In this document: positions 45,329-57,372 of the stretch, piece by piece
Layout: each line of letters starts with the position of its first letter
Numbering within the stretch: position 1 is the stretch's first letter
From: Austropuccinia psidii
Taxonomy: Eukaryota; Basidiomycota; Pucciniomycetes; Pucciniales; Sphaerophragmiaceae
Direction: 5' to 3'
Assembly: GCA_023105745.1 (NCBI GenBank)
Contig: JALGQZ010000015.1
Location: 19,196,499 to 19,260,498 of the forward strand
DNA: 64,000 nt
Notes under the pieces: model-generated
Databases searched by the model: none
Told to the model about the DNA's origin: nothing
The model's input: the letters and a program-made list of their open reading frames with translations, nothing else
Translations under genes and position numbers: made by a program

Positions 45329-47318
45329 TTAAACTGTAATTAAATGATTTCTTACCATTATGTAAACATTTTGGGCATATCTCAGATCAATCCCAACACC
45401 CCTTGTACCTTTTGTTCTCAGAAGAACCTGAGAATTTGGATTGTTTCTGAATTCTTCAAGGATTTGTATCCTTTTATTATTTTTGAGAACTCCATGCATC
45501 AACAAATTTGATATTCTACTTTCATTAAGTGAAATTTCAATACTATGTACCATATTTGGTCAATCAAATTATCAAAATGACAGGTAGTAGGAATATTTCA
45601 GCTCACGTATCAAGAAACCTTTTGTATTCTGAAAAGATAGCCTCTTTGGGATATCTTAAGCCTGACCTCTGTTGAAAAAACTCTTTAAGATGGTTAATCA
45701 AATGTCCCACTTTTGCTCCTGCTTTCAAGGTACATCTCCCTCCCCCTTCTTCTCTTTCCATTAGTGCTTGATGATTGCAAAGCTTCCTCAAATCTGATAA
45801 TCTGGAAAAAATTCTGATGAATCCCATTAAACTTCTTTGGACCTCTGTTTTCCAAATAATATGGTAAACTCTTCATGCTTTTTGAACTAATTATTTTTAA
45901 ATGGCTCATAAATTTCAATTCCAAATCCATGTTGAAATTTCTTGGGAAGATCCAAGATGTTGGTTTAAATCTTGTCAAGGTGAGGGTTTGGACTATAAGC
46001 TGTATTGATTGAATTGACGCTTGATCCCCAAATTATATTTGTTTGATTATGCAATTTTCCCACAAAGGCTTGAGACTCCACAGTTCTACTTGTAAGAACT
46101 TCAACAGAGTATAGAGATCCCAAAGATTTCTTTGTAATGGTGTTCCAGTAAGGCATAACATTCTTTCAGATTTCAAATTCAATATTGTGGTTGCTCTATG
46201 AGTAGATTGTTCTTTTATGTAGCTAATTGAAGTAGAAATTTCAGAACTCATATATTTCAAGATCCAAATGAGAAGCTTACTGTGCTTCATCCAACACTAT
46301 TCTGAACCAGTTAATTAAAAGAGGATTTACTCTCATTCCACAAGCATCATCAACATTATAAGAAGCAATAAAATCATATGTGGTGAGAATCACTGTATTC
46401 TTCTTCAAACGTTTCAATTAAATGAAATTACAATTGGATCCATGTAATATTGAACATGGTAAACTACCAGCATGAAAGTGAAGTTTTGTTTCATTCTTTC
46501 AGTTCTTCAAAGTAGAAAGTGGTACAATGATCAAAGTATCTGGAACATGGTCCTTAGATATTTATGAGTATTTTAATGCTTCTTTTTGAGTTTTTTCAAT
46601 CAATCATAAGATTGTGAAGGACTTCAAAAGTCTCATATCATCAGAGAATATTCCACCCCTACTTTTGCAAACAACATCTTGTGGTATCATCCCATTTTCA
46701 ATAGCATTAGAAAATGCTTTTTTAATCCATAAATTATCAGAATGGTGCCATAGGTTTTCACAAATGTTGCCCATATTATTTTCAATATTGAAGAGAAAGG
46801 AAATACTCTGTATTTGGTCCAATGAAAGCTTGGTTTGACGCTTTTCTATGTAAGTCATACAACTAGATGAGCTTGTATGATTGGAAGCGTGATAAAGATA
46901 AAAATATTGTAGAATATCAGTTTTCTATAGGTCTAAGAACTATGTTTGCATTCTTGAAAGCCGCTATTGTTTAAGAAATATTCCCTTTATCCAAAAAAAC
47001 ACAAACATGTAAAAGGATATTTTTATCTTTATTTTTGAAATTGATGAAAGAATTTATAAACAGAAATTTATTATTATCTTTGTATTTTTGATACAATTCA
47101 GGATTCAACCCTTTAGCCAATCCTCCAAAAATATCAAGCAGTGGACCCAGATGGGAACTCTGGAAAGAATTACAAGTTTCAATATTACTGAAGTCAGATT
47201 CGAATAGTATATGAATATAATTTGACCCACTTTTAAATATTACAGAGCTCAGAGAGGTCAGAGTGGATTTTTCAATGTTCAAATTTTTTCTATTTGGGTA
47301 ATAAAAAAACCAAGACAA
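45329..47318 (-). pseudogene. Gene D': diverged SNF2-family ATPase relic
   Basis: Minus-strand order fits an SNF2 protein. An N-terminal 115-aa ORF starts at 47318. Motif I is degraded at about 46620-46680 (RGGIFSDDMRLLKSFTIL, where GLGKT is lost). Motif II WFRIVLDEAQ near 46285-46315 is followed by a stop. Motif III LTGTPLQRNLWDLYTLLKFLQVE lies near 46090-46160. A linker SDLRKLCNHQALM follows (45770-45815), then C-lobe sequence MHGVLKNNKRIQILEEF and TKGTRGVGIDLRYAQNVYIM at 45355-45500. The DLYTLLKFL wording is typical of Rad5/Rad16/HLTF-like SNF2 proteins. Several frames and stops are involved, so it is dead. It is opposite in strand to A', unlike the D-A arrangement in the main units. Confidence 0.8.
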
Positions 47319-48649
47319 AATAATGAAATCATATTGTAATTATTCAAAATTGAAATTAATGAATCACTGCGTTTGAATTTTTTGGGACAAAAAAGGAACC
47401 CTAATGACAAAAATGCAAGGGTTATATAGTGGACATTTTTTTGATGAATTAGTGTTCATGGTGTAAAAAATGACTCATATTTTGTAAATTTGTTTAACAA
47501 AGGACTTAAAAATTTTCCAACTCTAAAGATTGATTAAACATCTCATTCTCATTTCTTTGAATTTTTTGATTTTGATATCAAAGGAAATGATCTGTGAGGA
47601 AACAGGATCCCTTTTCAGATATGGAGTCCCTCTAAGATACATCCCAAAAATGAACATAATTTTCAGCTATGGCCCATCCAACCCCTTTCTCACTTTCTTC
47701 TTTTTTCATGTCATCCAATTATTTCCAGAGTTGGTTGGTTTTTGCTGCTAAACAATATTTAAGAATCTAATCTCAAATGGATCTATCAAATCAGGAAGAA
47801 GTTAATTGAGTCACAATTTGGAGATATTCAAGTGTTTTTTGATCATATGTATTTATTCATTTTTGATTTTACAAGATTATTTTAATTAGCTGACATTTTA
47901 ATTCAAAAAAGTATTCTAATTTAATAATTGGATAAAAACTGAAATTTTCTTCCTCAAATTCATGATTAAGTAGTTATAAAACATTATATCACTTGCCACA
48001 TAGCTGAAGTATCAATTTAAGGAATTAAAACTATGAAATTTCAAGAAATCCATATGTGAGAAAAAGGCTCTAAAAATAAAAGCAAATAGAAAATTTCCTG
48101 AGGCAGTTTTTGAGTATTTCTTTGAAGGCACTGTACAGTTGGGTACAAGTATGAAAAAATACTTAATTTTGAAATGTTCAAATTGTGAATTCATTTAGCT
48201 TGCAAAGGATATGTGATCCATAATTTGATTATAGGATTATATGAATTAAAAATTTAATGTCTTGTTAAGGATACAATAGGATTCTTTCTGAGAGAAAAAA
48301 TTGAAATTATAAATTTATCATAAAACTCTTTCAAAAAAACAATGGAATCAGAGTTTTTCCATATCAGTCTTACCATCATAATGACACCGGGGAAAATCTC
48401 GTGTCAATTGTTGGTGATTGACTTCACGTCGCATCGTGGTCAGTATAAAATCTTGCTTCAGTTGCGTTAGTGTCACTTTATAGTCACTGGATTTAGTGGG
48501 TCACGTCACATCAGCATCAAGACAATGTCAATCGTCACATGTGTCACATGAGAATGTCACTCAAAGTTCAAACCCATTTCAACACTATTTGCAATGTTTG
48601 GTTAATTTCACCTCATTGGCTTCCCCATCGCCACCTAATCCGCCCCAAC
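47319..48649. other. Gene-free AT-rich spacer
   Basis: No coding or repeat signal I can support. A 73-aa ORF (47530-47751) and a 60-aa minus ORF (48012-48194) are unsupported. Composition changes to C-rich from about 48360, leading into the minisatellite. Confidence 0.4.
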
Positions 48650-49390
48650 GCTTCACATGCTTATGCCCCCACACTGCCCTCCAGATGAGACTCCGACACT
48701 TCCCCCCCATATCCGTCCTCACCACTCCTTATGCTTTCACCCCCCCCGCCCTGACCATCCTTACGCTCGCGGAGTGCACTCCCGACACTGCTTACCATCC
48801 TTATGCTAGGAGTGCCCTCCCGGCATGCTCCCAACACCACTTATCCTTACGCTTGTGTAGTGCCCTCCCAACACTGCTTACCATCCTTACGCTTGTGGAG
48901 TGCACTCCCGACATGCTCCCAACACTGCTTACCATCCTTACACTAGGAGTGCCCTCCCGACTTGCTCCCGACACCACTTATCCTTACACTTGTAAGTGCC
49001 CTCCCAACACTGCTTACCATCCTTAAACTCGTGGAGTGAACTCCCAACACTGCTTACCATCCTTACGCTTGCGGAGTGCACTCCTGACATGGTCCCGACA
49101 CTGCTTACCATCCTTAAGCTAGGAGTGCCCTCCCGACATGCTCCCGACACCACTTATCCTTATGCTTGTGTAGTGCCCTCCCAACACTGCTTACCATCCT
49201 TACGCTTGATGAGTGCCCTCCCAACACTGCTTACCATCCTTACGCTTGTGGAGTGCCCTCCCAACATTCTCCCGACACCACTTATCCTTATGCTTGTGTA
49301 GTGCCCTCCCGACACGCTCCCAACACTGCTTACCATCCTTACGCTTGCAGGGTGCCCTCCCGACATGCTCCCGACACCACTCATCCTTGT
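48650..49390. repeat. Minisatellite array 4, 40-bp unit, upstream of gene A copy 2
   Basis: About fifteen units, the regular form being CTCCCAACACTGCTTACC followed by ATCCTTACGCTTGTGGAGTGCC (40 bp); some carry an extra 10 bp (gacatgctcc). The half CTCCCAACA and the core ATCCTTACGCTTGTG are shared with arrays 1-3. Pro/Cys-rich ORFs on both strands (48496-49464) are produced by the repeat. The array ends 0.7 kb upstream of gene A copy 2. Confidence 0.9.
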
Positions 49391-50121
49391 GCTTCTGTAT
49401 TAAATCCATAGTTTACGGTGGCTTGTTGGCATACACAATGAATGCAATTGCCAAAATATGCTGAGTGGCCTTCTCTGCCAACACAACCTAAGGGGAAATT
49501 GGTCAGTATATTCAGAATGTTGTGGTTAGGGCTTAAATCATGCGGCTCACAAGTTAAAACCTAATAAGTGGACTATTTAAGACAAGAATTGTGTCTCCTG
49601 TTTCCCCAACAAAACCATTTTATTTAATATCACTCAAATGGAACACTTTTCTTGGTCCTTACCTCATGAGCATTGAATAGTTAAAAAGTTGACCTTAGTA
49701 GGTTTCTCACTAGTCAACTTTATTCAATGTCTCACAGGGAAGTGATTTCATTTGAATGAGATGAAATAATTTGCAACACATTGCCTCCTTCAATTTCCCG
49801 ACAAATTGTATTTTGCAAATGCAATACAATTTCAATAGAAGGTTCCAAGTCTATTGATGTGCAGGTTTATTTTGGTCAGCTTGTGGTTCTAAAATGTATT
49901 TTTTCTAGAATATTCAATAACTCTTAAACTGCTTTGAATTGATATTTAACTTCTTTCAAACTTGCCAAAATTCTCCAATATTTCCTGAAAAAGAATCAAT
50001 TATTTTAAACTTATTTTACTTCCACCTTTTTTCTTCAATTTGGATCTTTTTATTCCAAAATTTTCAAACAAGTTATCAATCAACTCGTCACCATCTATTT
50101 TCTTAATAAACTACCTCTGCT
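49391..50121. other. Spacer and presumed promoter region of gene A copy 2
   Basis: No gene. Becomes T/C-rich toward 50120 (tattttcttaataaactacc), as expected before a fungal start codon. Confidence 0.4.
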
Positions 50122-52353
50122 ATGACCCAAACCCCGGGAACTTCAACTGAATTCAATGAACAGCCAACTTCAGCCCCAGAGAGTGGAAGTGAAATCTCTG
50201 ATATGGCCAGTAGTCGTGAATTAGGCATTGAAGTAGAGAGCCAGTCAAATGAAGATACTCAAGATCCACCAGTTCTTCCAGAATATGAGTATGCATCCAT
50301 CTTGAATATTTCAAATCTCTCAAAACCTGATATTGTGTCATAGCCTTTATTTCAGGTCATTCTCCAAGCTCTCAGAAACCAAATTTTAAAAGTTATGAGA
50401 AGGAAAAGACTGTTGAACCTTGTGCACCAACAGAAGATGATGGGCAAGATGATGTAATTTTCAGTGGGGAGGTGGAAATTATATCCAAGGAACAATTTGT
50501 CTCCAACATTGCTCAAACAGTCTCAAGGCTTGAAAAAATTCAAAATAATAGTAAAATTCCTGATTATGTGCGTCAAAAGATTTCTCAAGCCATGAGCCTC
50601 CTCAAAATGGATTTGAACCTTAATTCCATTACTAATTCAAAACAAAATTCATAAAAATAGCTTCTTACAATATATGGGCAGGTGTGGAGGTGGGAGAATC
50701 TCTACCTGAAGGATCTTGAGTCGTAATTGGATTTCCAGGCAAAGGATTAGGAAAAAGACCAAATATACATGCAACCAAAAAACAAACAAAAAACACCGTA
50801 CTTTTGAAGCCGCAAAGGATTCTTGGGATCAAGGTGATGAAATGATCAATGTTGAAGTGGACCATATTGATAATGAACCACCGCATACTGAACCCCCCAC
50901 ATACTCAATGAAAAAATCCATGATGAAGCTCCACATACTGAAAGCCCCCCAATAGCCAATGAAACAATCCATGATGAAACCCCTGCCACCTCCTCAGAAT
51001 ATTCGAGCCTTTCAAGAAAGGGAAACAACTAAACATGATACAATGGGACGAGATATGACTGATATAATTCCTGACCCTGAGCCCAAAGTGTCATTGTCTG
51101 CTAATTTTCAAGGAATATTTTTATCCCGCATGGAAGAGTTTGCAGGCATTTTGAATTATCATTCCAATATTACTCAACAATCATGGAAAAGGGGGCTTGA
51201 TAATATCAATAGTATTTACAAAAATCGATGGGACAATTTACCAACAAAAGATGCTCATACATTCCTGCCCGTTGGTATTAAGGTGATCAGTAACCAAGAG
51301 CTTAAAATGTCGGCCTGGCTGGAGGACCTTGAGATGGCAGGTGAGTTTTATCTTTGTGCATGATACATGTTTATTGGCTGTTGACTGGTGATATAAATTG
51401 CAATATACAGTGTTAGATTTTTTTAAGCCAACAGAAACAGAAGCACTTTTTGATCACAACATTTGGAATCTCAAATTGATGAAGGAATCAGCTAAACCCC
51501 CAGATAATCTCCAAAAATCTGAACACTCCTTCTTCAAATTGGTTCAGAGCCTTCTTTACCCTGCCAATCCAGTCAAACATTTTTGGGCAAATGTTATGTT
51601 TGAATCCATTAGTTTAGTCTTGTACAATGTGATTGCACCTAAACCATATGTTTCACCAACATCAAATCCGACAAATCCTCTTGGACTCAAACAGGGAGCA
51701 GTTGAATACCTTGCCTCCTGCTTGAGTAAATTGAAGCAACATGCAGCCCAGCTCAGCATTGAAGGTGGCAGGGCTGACAATGAGATATCCACAAAGCCAC
51801 ACAAGAACCTGGAGGATCTAATGGATACAGTTATCCATTTGATTATTGCATACAACATGGTATGTGCACATACAAAGGTCAAAGTTAATGGCATCAAAGG
51901 CAAACTCACGAACTCAAATAAAATGAGGCCATCAAAGATCTTTTGGCGTGTCACAAGAACCTTGGAATAAATCAAATTTTCTATGATATATTACCGGCAT
52001 TCTGTGCGGCGGGGGTTTGTGGTTTGATGATATGCTCAGGTGACTGGAGAACAAGGTCAGTTAAAGGGGCTTTATCACCAATTGACATTTCCGAAAAACT
52101 TTCAGAGGGTAAAAATCTAGTGGAGCCAGTGTCGCTACATACTAAGAAGTATTTATGTAATTTACTGAATAAGAGTTTCTTCTCATCAGAGTATTTTGAC
52201 CCCACTGTACCTCTTAGATTTGAATTTTCACAATTCTTTGTATTAGACTTTGGTCCTGCCTGGGTGGTGAAGAGCAGTCTTGGTTCAAGTGATGAGGTCA
52301 CCTTGACTGTACCCAGGTCAGCTAAACTCAAAACCAGGATTGACCCGTTTTAG
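50122..52353 (+). pseudogene. Gene A, copy 2: unrecognised transposon-linked protein, most complete copy
   Basis: Start ATG 50122 (MTQTPGTSTEF, Ser/Glu-rich). Later blocks: FVSNIAQTVSRLEK..PDYVRQKI (50490-50600), a basic region (50716-50955), RAFQERET...KRGLDNINSIYKNRWDNLPT (51004-51245), then intron 51341-51410 (gtgagt...atacag, 70 bp) that restores AVLDFFK. The following exon is open for 190 aa (KHFWANVMFESISLVLYN, LKQHAAQLSIEGGRADNEI), then a frame change near 51940 to KNLGINQIFYDILPAFCAAG..CGLMICSGDWRTRSVKGALS and a C-terminus ending IDPF-TAG (52353). Compared with copy 1 the 5' part is added and fewer stops are present, but the frame change and early stops (50341, 50652) show decay, unless some are unrecognised introns. 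Function unknown. Confidence 0.6.
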
Positions 52354-53383
52354 ATTAGCTTTGTACTAGATGGATTGTAATTGAATTTTGCAAAATTATT
52401 TATGAATTCAATAATCATGACTTCCTATCCTACTACTGCCCGGATGCCACAGTCTGAATACCAATAGTAATTGTATGGCGGCATGCCTCCGTACACCATT
52501 GAAAAGACTCCGACAAGACAAAAGCAGAGTCAGGCAGTTGTGCACGCGAGTAGCACACGTGGGGGCATTGCAGGAAGTTGCATTTATCACTTCCTGCCAG
52601 CCCGTAATAGGCCAAATGTTCCTGTGTCTTTCAAGAGGACTAGGATAACTAGGGATCTGCAGCAGGGTGCATATTGCATTAGCGCGTTCTTGTGATATTC
52701 CACATGGTTGGATTGGAAATTGATTCCATGGGAACATCAATATGTCAAATTACATAATAATCCACTATCCACTGCAATTTTCAGGTTCAGTTATTTGAGA
52801 TTGCGAATTCGCGAGGGTTGGGTGTGATCTTTCTTTTTAGCCGCAATTAAAAAAGATTCATTGACCGCAATCCAATTTAGGTGATATTAATAAATCAGTA
52901 ATCATTTGGTTTCATTTCATTTTCTGCTGCAAGCATGCCATTCACAAAAAAAGGACAAGAGCGTAAAAGGCAACTCGTGGGAAAGTGTTGGGCTGAGGAA
53001 GGAAATTGTGAGTTGCACGCTTAATCTCAGTGTATATATATAAATATATATATATGTTTCCACATTTATGTGGCACCCTCATTGGGCCTCACGGAAGAAC
53101 ATTGGCTTTAGTCGGTTCAGATTGTGCCAATGTCATGTGGGCTCCAACAGGGAAGTCAAAGGATGTGTGCCGAATATAGCTCCTTGGGCATTGGGAACCA
53201 TTCTGGACTCAAAACTCCTTAGCTTCAAATGGTAGGAAGCATTATCTGATATCTTGTCTGCTTCAACACATAGTGATCCCTCAACCACTCGGGAATAGTG
53301 GGAGATCCCAAAAGACAAATGAGCACAAAACGACCCAAATGAATAGGTTGTTATCCTCTTCTTGCCCAACAGCACAAATATGA
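52354..53383. other. A-B spacer, copy 2 (empty site for the 2131 LTR)
   Basis: Contains the block open on both strands (52408-52740), a (TA)n stretch at 53031-53055, and about 190 bp (52930-53125) absent from copy 1. Around 53300 the sequence is uninterrupted where copy 1 carries the solo LTR. No gene called. Confidence 0.45.
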
Positions 53384-54329
53384 ATGCCAGTATCAGCAAA
53401 TATGACCCCAAGTAAAATTCGGAGGCTTGTGGATGTCAATAATATCAAACGCATTCACTTTGGCCATGTGGAAATTTTCTCTTCAACCGGATTACTCATT
53501 GCCCTTGTCGAATTCCAGCCATTCACAACAATGAGTGAAGTCAAGGTCAATCAATGGGATGAATTATCACAATTCTCATTTTGCAAAAAGAGATTCACCG
53601 ACCCTATTGCAACAAATGGAGCATTACTGGAGGGATTTATGTTCACAATCAGGTGGCACAAATGCAGCACAAAGAATGAAAAATTTGGTCTGTATGGAAG
53701 TGTCAGGAAAATTGAAAACGCAAAGGTGAATGGCGGAACCAAGGTGCCAATATTAGCTCGGTGGGTTGCATTCAAGGTCAATCCTTACAATATGCTGGGG
53801 ATAATTTATTTGAGAAGATTCAAAATTGCTACAACTCATTGGGGGTTCCGTCTTTTGATCAAGTCAACTATAAAGGCAATATTCCCACAAATCAGCGTGC
53901 ATGTGAGTTTGCTTCTGCACTCACTTTCACCATGAATGGATTCAAAAACTCACCACATCTTGATAAGGATGCATTGCTGTATGCTTTGGGATGGTGGTTT
54001 CAAGCTGATAAGCGGACCGGCCAAATTCAAAGAGATGCGTCAAAGCGGTGTACAGGGGGAAAATTTATTTTCCCAAATGAGCATTTTTGGATTGATCTCT
54101 CCAATTTTCATGGTCTCATTCAGGTAGTGTGGGCCAGCAGTACATTCGTTTATTATACTGATCCAGCACAGGACAACGAAAGCACGACACTAGTGGGTAT
54201 GTCCGCACAATGCTCAAGGAGGTTGGCAAAAACATGTGCCAAAAAAGCAACAGCTATTATGAGATTGGCAAGGGAGCGGGCAATCAAATAAGGGATGGTC
54301 ATACAATCTCATGCCAATTCAAAGAATGA
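53384..54329 (+). pseudogene. Gene B, copy 2
   Basis: Start ATG 53384 (MPVSANMTP). The first 130 codons are open (IKRIHFG, KFGLYGSVRKIENAK). The remaining sense is in another frame from about 53790: NLFEKIQNCYNSLGVPSFDQVNY, FTMNGFKNSPHLDKDALLYALGWWFQADKRTGQIQRDASK, IFPNEHFWIDLSNFHGLIQVVWASS, YTDPAQDNESTTLVGMSAQCSRR. A last shift near 54230 gives SYYEIGKG..NQIRDG and the stop at 54327-54329. Compared with copy 1, one base is gained before KFGLYGS and one lost after IENAK, so copy 1 is better there and copy 2 elsewhere. Unknown function. Confidence 0.55.
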
Positions 54330-54509
54330 GGAGATTTGCATGTGTGTTGGAATTGCAGTGTGATGGGTAAATAATGGTGGGGTAAGGCAGAGGACAATAT
54401 ACACCAGGATTGGATGGTTTGGAGTGTGGGAGATGGGGTGGCTCACATGAAAAAGGGGTGAAGTGGATTATGTACAGTTGAATGCCATTGTACATATGTC
54501 CTGGTTTGT

Positions 54510-55370
54510 TGCTCTTGTCCAGGATTCCAATGCTTCACATTCAAGTCCTTATGCTTGTGCTGGTTCTGAAAATGCTAAAAGTTCCTTATGCCTATGCGGG
54601 CTGCCAATGATTAACACGCAAATAATTATGCTTGTACAAGCTCCCGACAATTCAAAAAACACCCTACAGCGGTACAGGCTCCCAACAATTCACATGCCAA
54701 TCCTTACGCTTGTGAAGGTTGGCAACAATGCTGACAATATCTTACACCTGTGCAGGCTCCCAACAATTCACACGCCAATCCTTATGCTTGTGAAGGTTCC
54801 CGACAATTCTAAAATTCCTTATGCCTGTACAGGCTTCTGAGAATTCACACGCCAATCCCTATGCTTGTGAAGGTTGCCAACAATGCTGACAATTTCTTAC
54901 ACCTGTGCAGGCTCCCAACAATTCACACGCCAATCCTTAGGCTTGTGAAGGTTCCAAAAAACTTAAACAATTCAATACATGACTAAGATTAATAGCATGT
55001 GACCACAGGAGAGGCAATGTCTCACGAATCTGGAGTGGATTGCTCACATGTGGGAACCTCCGCCTTTTTTACAGTTAAGATTTGATATGGCTCTAAACAA
55101 TGGAAGAAAAAATATAGGAATTTCTTATGCCTGTGCAGGCTCCTGACAATTCACACGCCAATCCTTATGCTTGTGAAGGTTCCCAAAAATGCTCAAAATA
55201 CCTTATGCCTGTGCAGGCTTGCAAAAATACACACACCAATCCTTATCCTTGTGAAGGTTGCCAACAATGCTGACAATTTCTTACACCTGTGCAGGCTCCC
55301 GACAATTCACACGCAAATCCTTAGGCTTGTGAAGGTTCCCAAAAATTTAAACAATTCAATACATGACTAA
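54510..55370. repeat. Minisatellite array 3, about 39-bp unit, with an internal block duplication
   Basis: Two stretches of alternating units, 54510-54980 (about twelve) and 55120-55365 (about six). One unit type reads CTCCCAACAATTCACACGCC then AATCCTTACGCTTGTGAAGG; the other reads GCCAACAATGCTGACAAT then CTTACACCTGTGCAGG. The flank 54981-55110 recurs at 55363-55505, so array plus flank was duplicated. ORFs here are repeat artefacts. Confidence 0.85.
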
Positions 55371-55749
55371 TATTAATAGCGTGTGACCATAGGAAAGGCA
55401 ATGTCTCACTAATCTGGAGTGGATTGCTCACATGCGGGAACCTGCAACTTTTTTACAGTTAAGATTTGATATGGCTCTAAACCATGGAAGAAGAAAATAT
55501 AGAAGATGGTAATGGTGACTATTGGCGCATTTTTGGAAAAAGAGGTTCACACAAACTTTTGGTGGGGCACTTACAAAAATAATTCTCATGCAATCAGGGA
55601 TTTTCTCTAAGGAGGAAATAAATAATTTTTACGTGAAAAAAGAATGTAATAGAAATTGAACATAACAATGGTTGAATACAAATAATTTATTTAAAAGAAA
55701 TTATCACAAAAGAAAAAAGTGGAAATAATGAGATTTTTTTTAAATTTTT
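55371..55749. other. Conserved non-coding block, copy 3
   Basis: Aligns with 4331-4689 and 8186-8540; ends at the C stop-codon region. No gene. Confidence 0.5.
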
Positions 55750-56994
55750 GTTTTTCTAGGAATTTGGAGACTATCCTGTTGATGTACTCCTTTGGATAAG
55801 CCTCCAGTGCCTGGGCAAGGAGGGAGTTTAGTTCCTCCCAGAATTCCTGGTGCACCTCATTTCAATGGGTTGCATCCACCAAAGGAATCATGTGGAGCAA
55901 GCGGCAATGCTCCAACAAGATTCAGTTGATCGATTCATGGACAATGGCTCAAGGAATCATCAAATTTGGTCTTAAGTCGGTGAATTCCTGGCAAGCCTCA
56001 TTGTTCAAATGAGAGGCACTTTTCACCAGGGGGGAGGAGGTGTTGGGGTTCTCGGGGGCATGGGAATATTGTCAATGGTAATTATGGAGCGGGGAGTGGT
56101 GGGACGAGCTGGAGATGGTTGAAGAAAAGGTGAGGAAAAGTTGATAGGAGTGAAGAAAGAGAAGTGATGACTTACCAAAAGGTTCCTCTGTGGATTGCGT
56201 AGGAGCCACCTCAGGTTCTGGCTCATGAGTTGTATCATCCTCAGGTGGTTGGGAGGATGGACTTGGGCCAGGAATAGGTGGCTCTTTGGTTTGGGAAGGT
56301 TCTAAAAAGGAGTAAGAGTCAGTTAACTTGACTCAAAAGTGAAAGTGAAAATGAAATGAAACTTTGGCTGCTTACCGCAGAATAATTCCTCTGACCATTG
56401 GGTGCCACTCGTGCCTGGAGTGGGTTGCCGCAGGGCTTGCTTGCGTGGCAAACTAGGAATGGGAGAGTCTTGTTGGGGGGGATTTGGGGGGTCTTGTTCT
56501 ATGAGTAATGGAAAAAAGTCAGTATTATTGCGTGAAGAGAAAGAATACTTACTTTGGCGTTTGAATCCCATCGGTGACAAGACATGGTGACAATTGGCCC
56601 AAGCTCAAATGTCCTCTCACCATCGCTATCCTTCATCGGCCAGATAATCACTTCGCTCAGGTCAAGGAGTGAAATGACCATTGGATGGTGGCCTAGGAGG
56701 GGGGGTGGACAAATCAATACTTGAGGGGACAGGGCTAATTGTCCCGAATCGTTCATGTCGGCCTGCTTGGGGTCCTGGTGTCCATTTGTGCTCGGATATG
56801 GTTTCATCATTGTTGACCACAAAGGAGTCCTCGTGAGGGCGTCTTGGGTGAGAACTCCTCTGGCCGCATGGTCGGAAGGGACCAAAAACAAACAAACATT
56901 TCTTGTGTGCTTGTTGGCAAGCGTCACAAGCGTCGGTCGTTGTCAAAGAACGAATGCAGGGGATACCCCGCTTTGTTCATAAAGTGCACGACAT
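55750..56994 (-). pseudogene. Gene C, copy 3: zinc-cluster-like protein, best-preserved N-terminus
   Basis: Start ATG at 56994 (MSCTL). The second Cys of the first half-cluster is a TGA; the rest follows C-x6-C-x9-CDAC-x6-C (RGIPC, then TTTDACDACQQAHKKC). From 56946 to 56662 the frame is open for 94 aa (RPHEDSFVVNNDE, VPSSIDLSTPPPRPPSNG). A clean intron of 54 bp at 56499-56552 (gtaagt...catag) follows PMGFKRQ, and after it come QDPPNPPQQDSP and TPGTSGTQWSEELF. The C-terminus resembles the other copies but its expected stop is replaced by sense codons near 55755. Proposed DNA-binding by the Zn2Cys6-like spacing; unproven. Confidence 0.68.
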
Positions 56995-57372
56995 CTAAAA
57001 AAAAAATTGAGGTTAGTAACTGAATAGAAAGTAAAAAATCACAAAAGAAAATGAAGACGTACCAAGAATAAGATCAATTTAAAATGGAAACAAAAGAAAA
57101 ACGCCCTAGTAGGAAGTCTTTAGAAGTCTGGAAGAGAAGAAAAATAAGTATTAATATTGGAACATGATGTCGACAAAAGTTTAAAATGGAGGTAATGCAC
57201 GAGGTGGATAGAAGTGGGGTTCTGAAAGGATCAGAAGGAAAAACAAACAGGCAAAAGGAAGGGGAGTGGGTTCAGTGGAGTGAAAAAGAAAAGAGTGGAA
57301 AGCCAGGAAGACCAAGGGGAATACTCACAAGAAGGACAACAGTGGGTGAGCTTGAACGAAGTGGAGCAGGTG
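56995..57372. other. 5' leader region of gene C copy 3
   Basis: Aligns with 5987-6350 and 9808-10170 upstream of the other C copies. The plus ORF at 57186-57377 is not preserved. Interrupted at 57373 by a solo LTR. Confidence 0.5.

Noticed and set aside
48496..49464. Overlapping Pro/Leu/Cys-rich ORFs on both strands
   Set aside because: They arise from the 40-bp minisatellite, whose unit length lets several frames stay open; no start context or domain.
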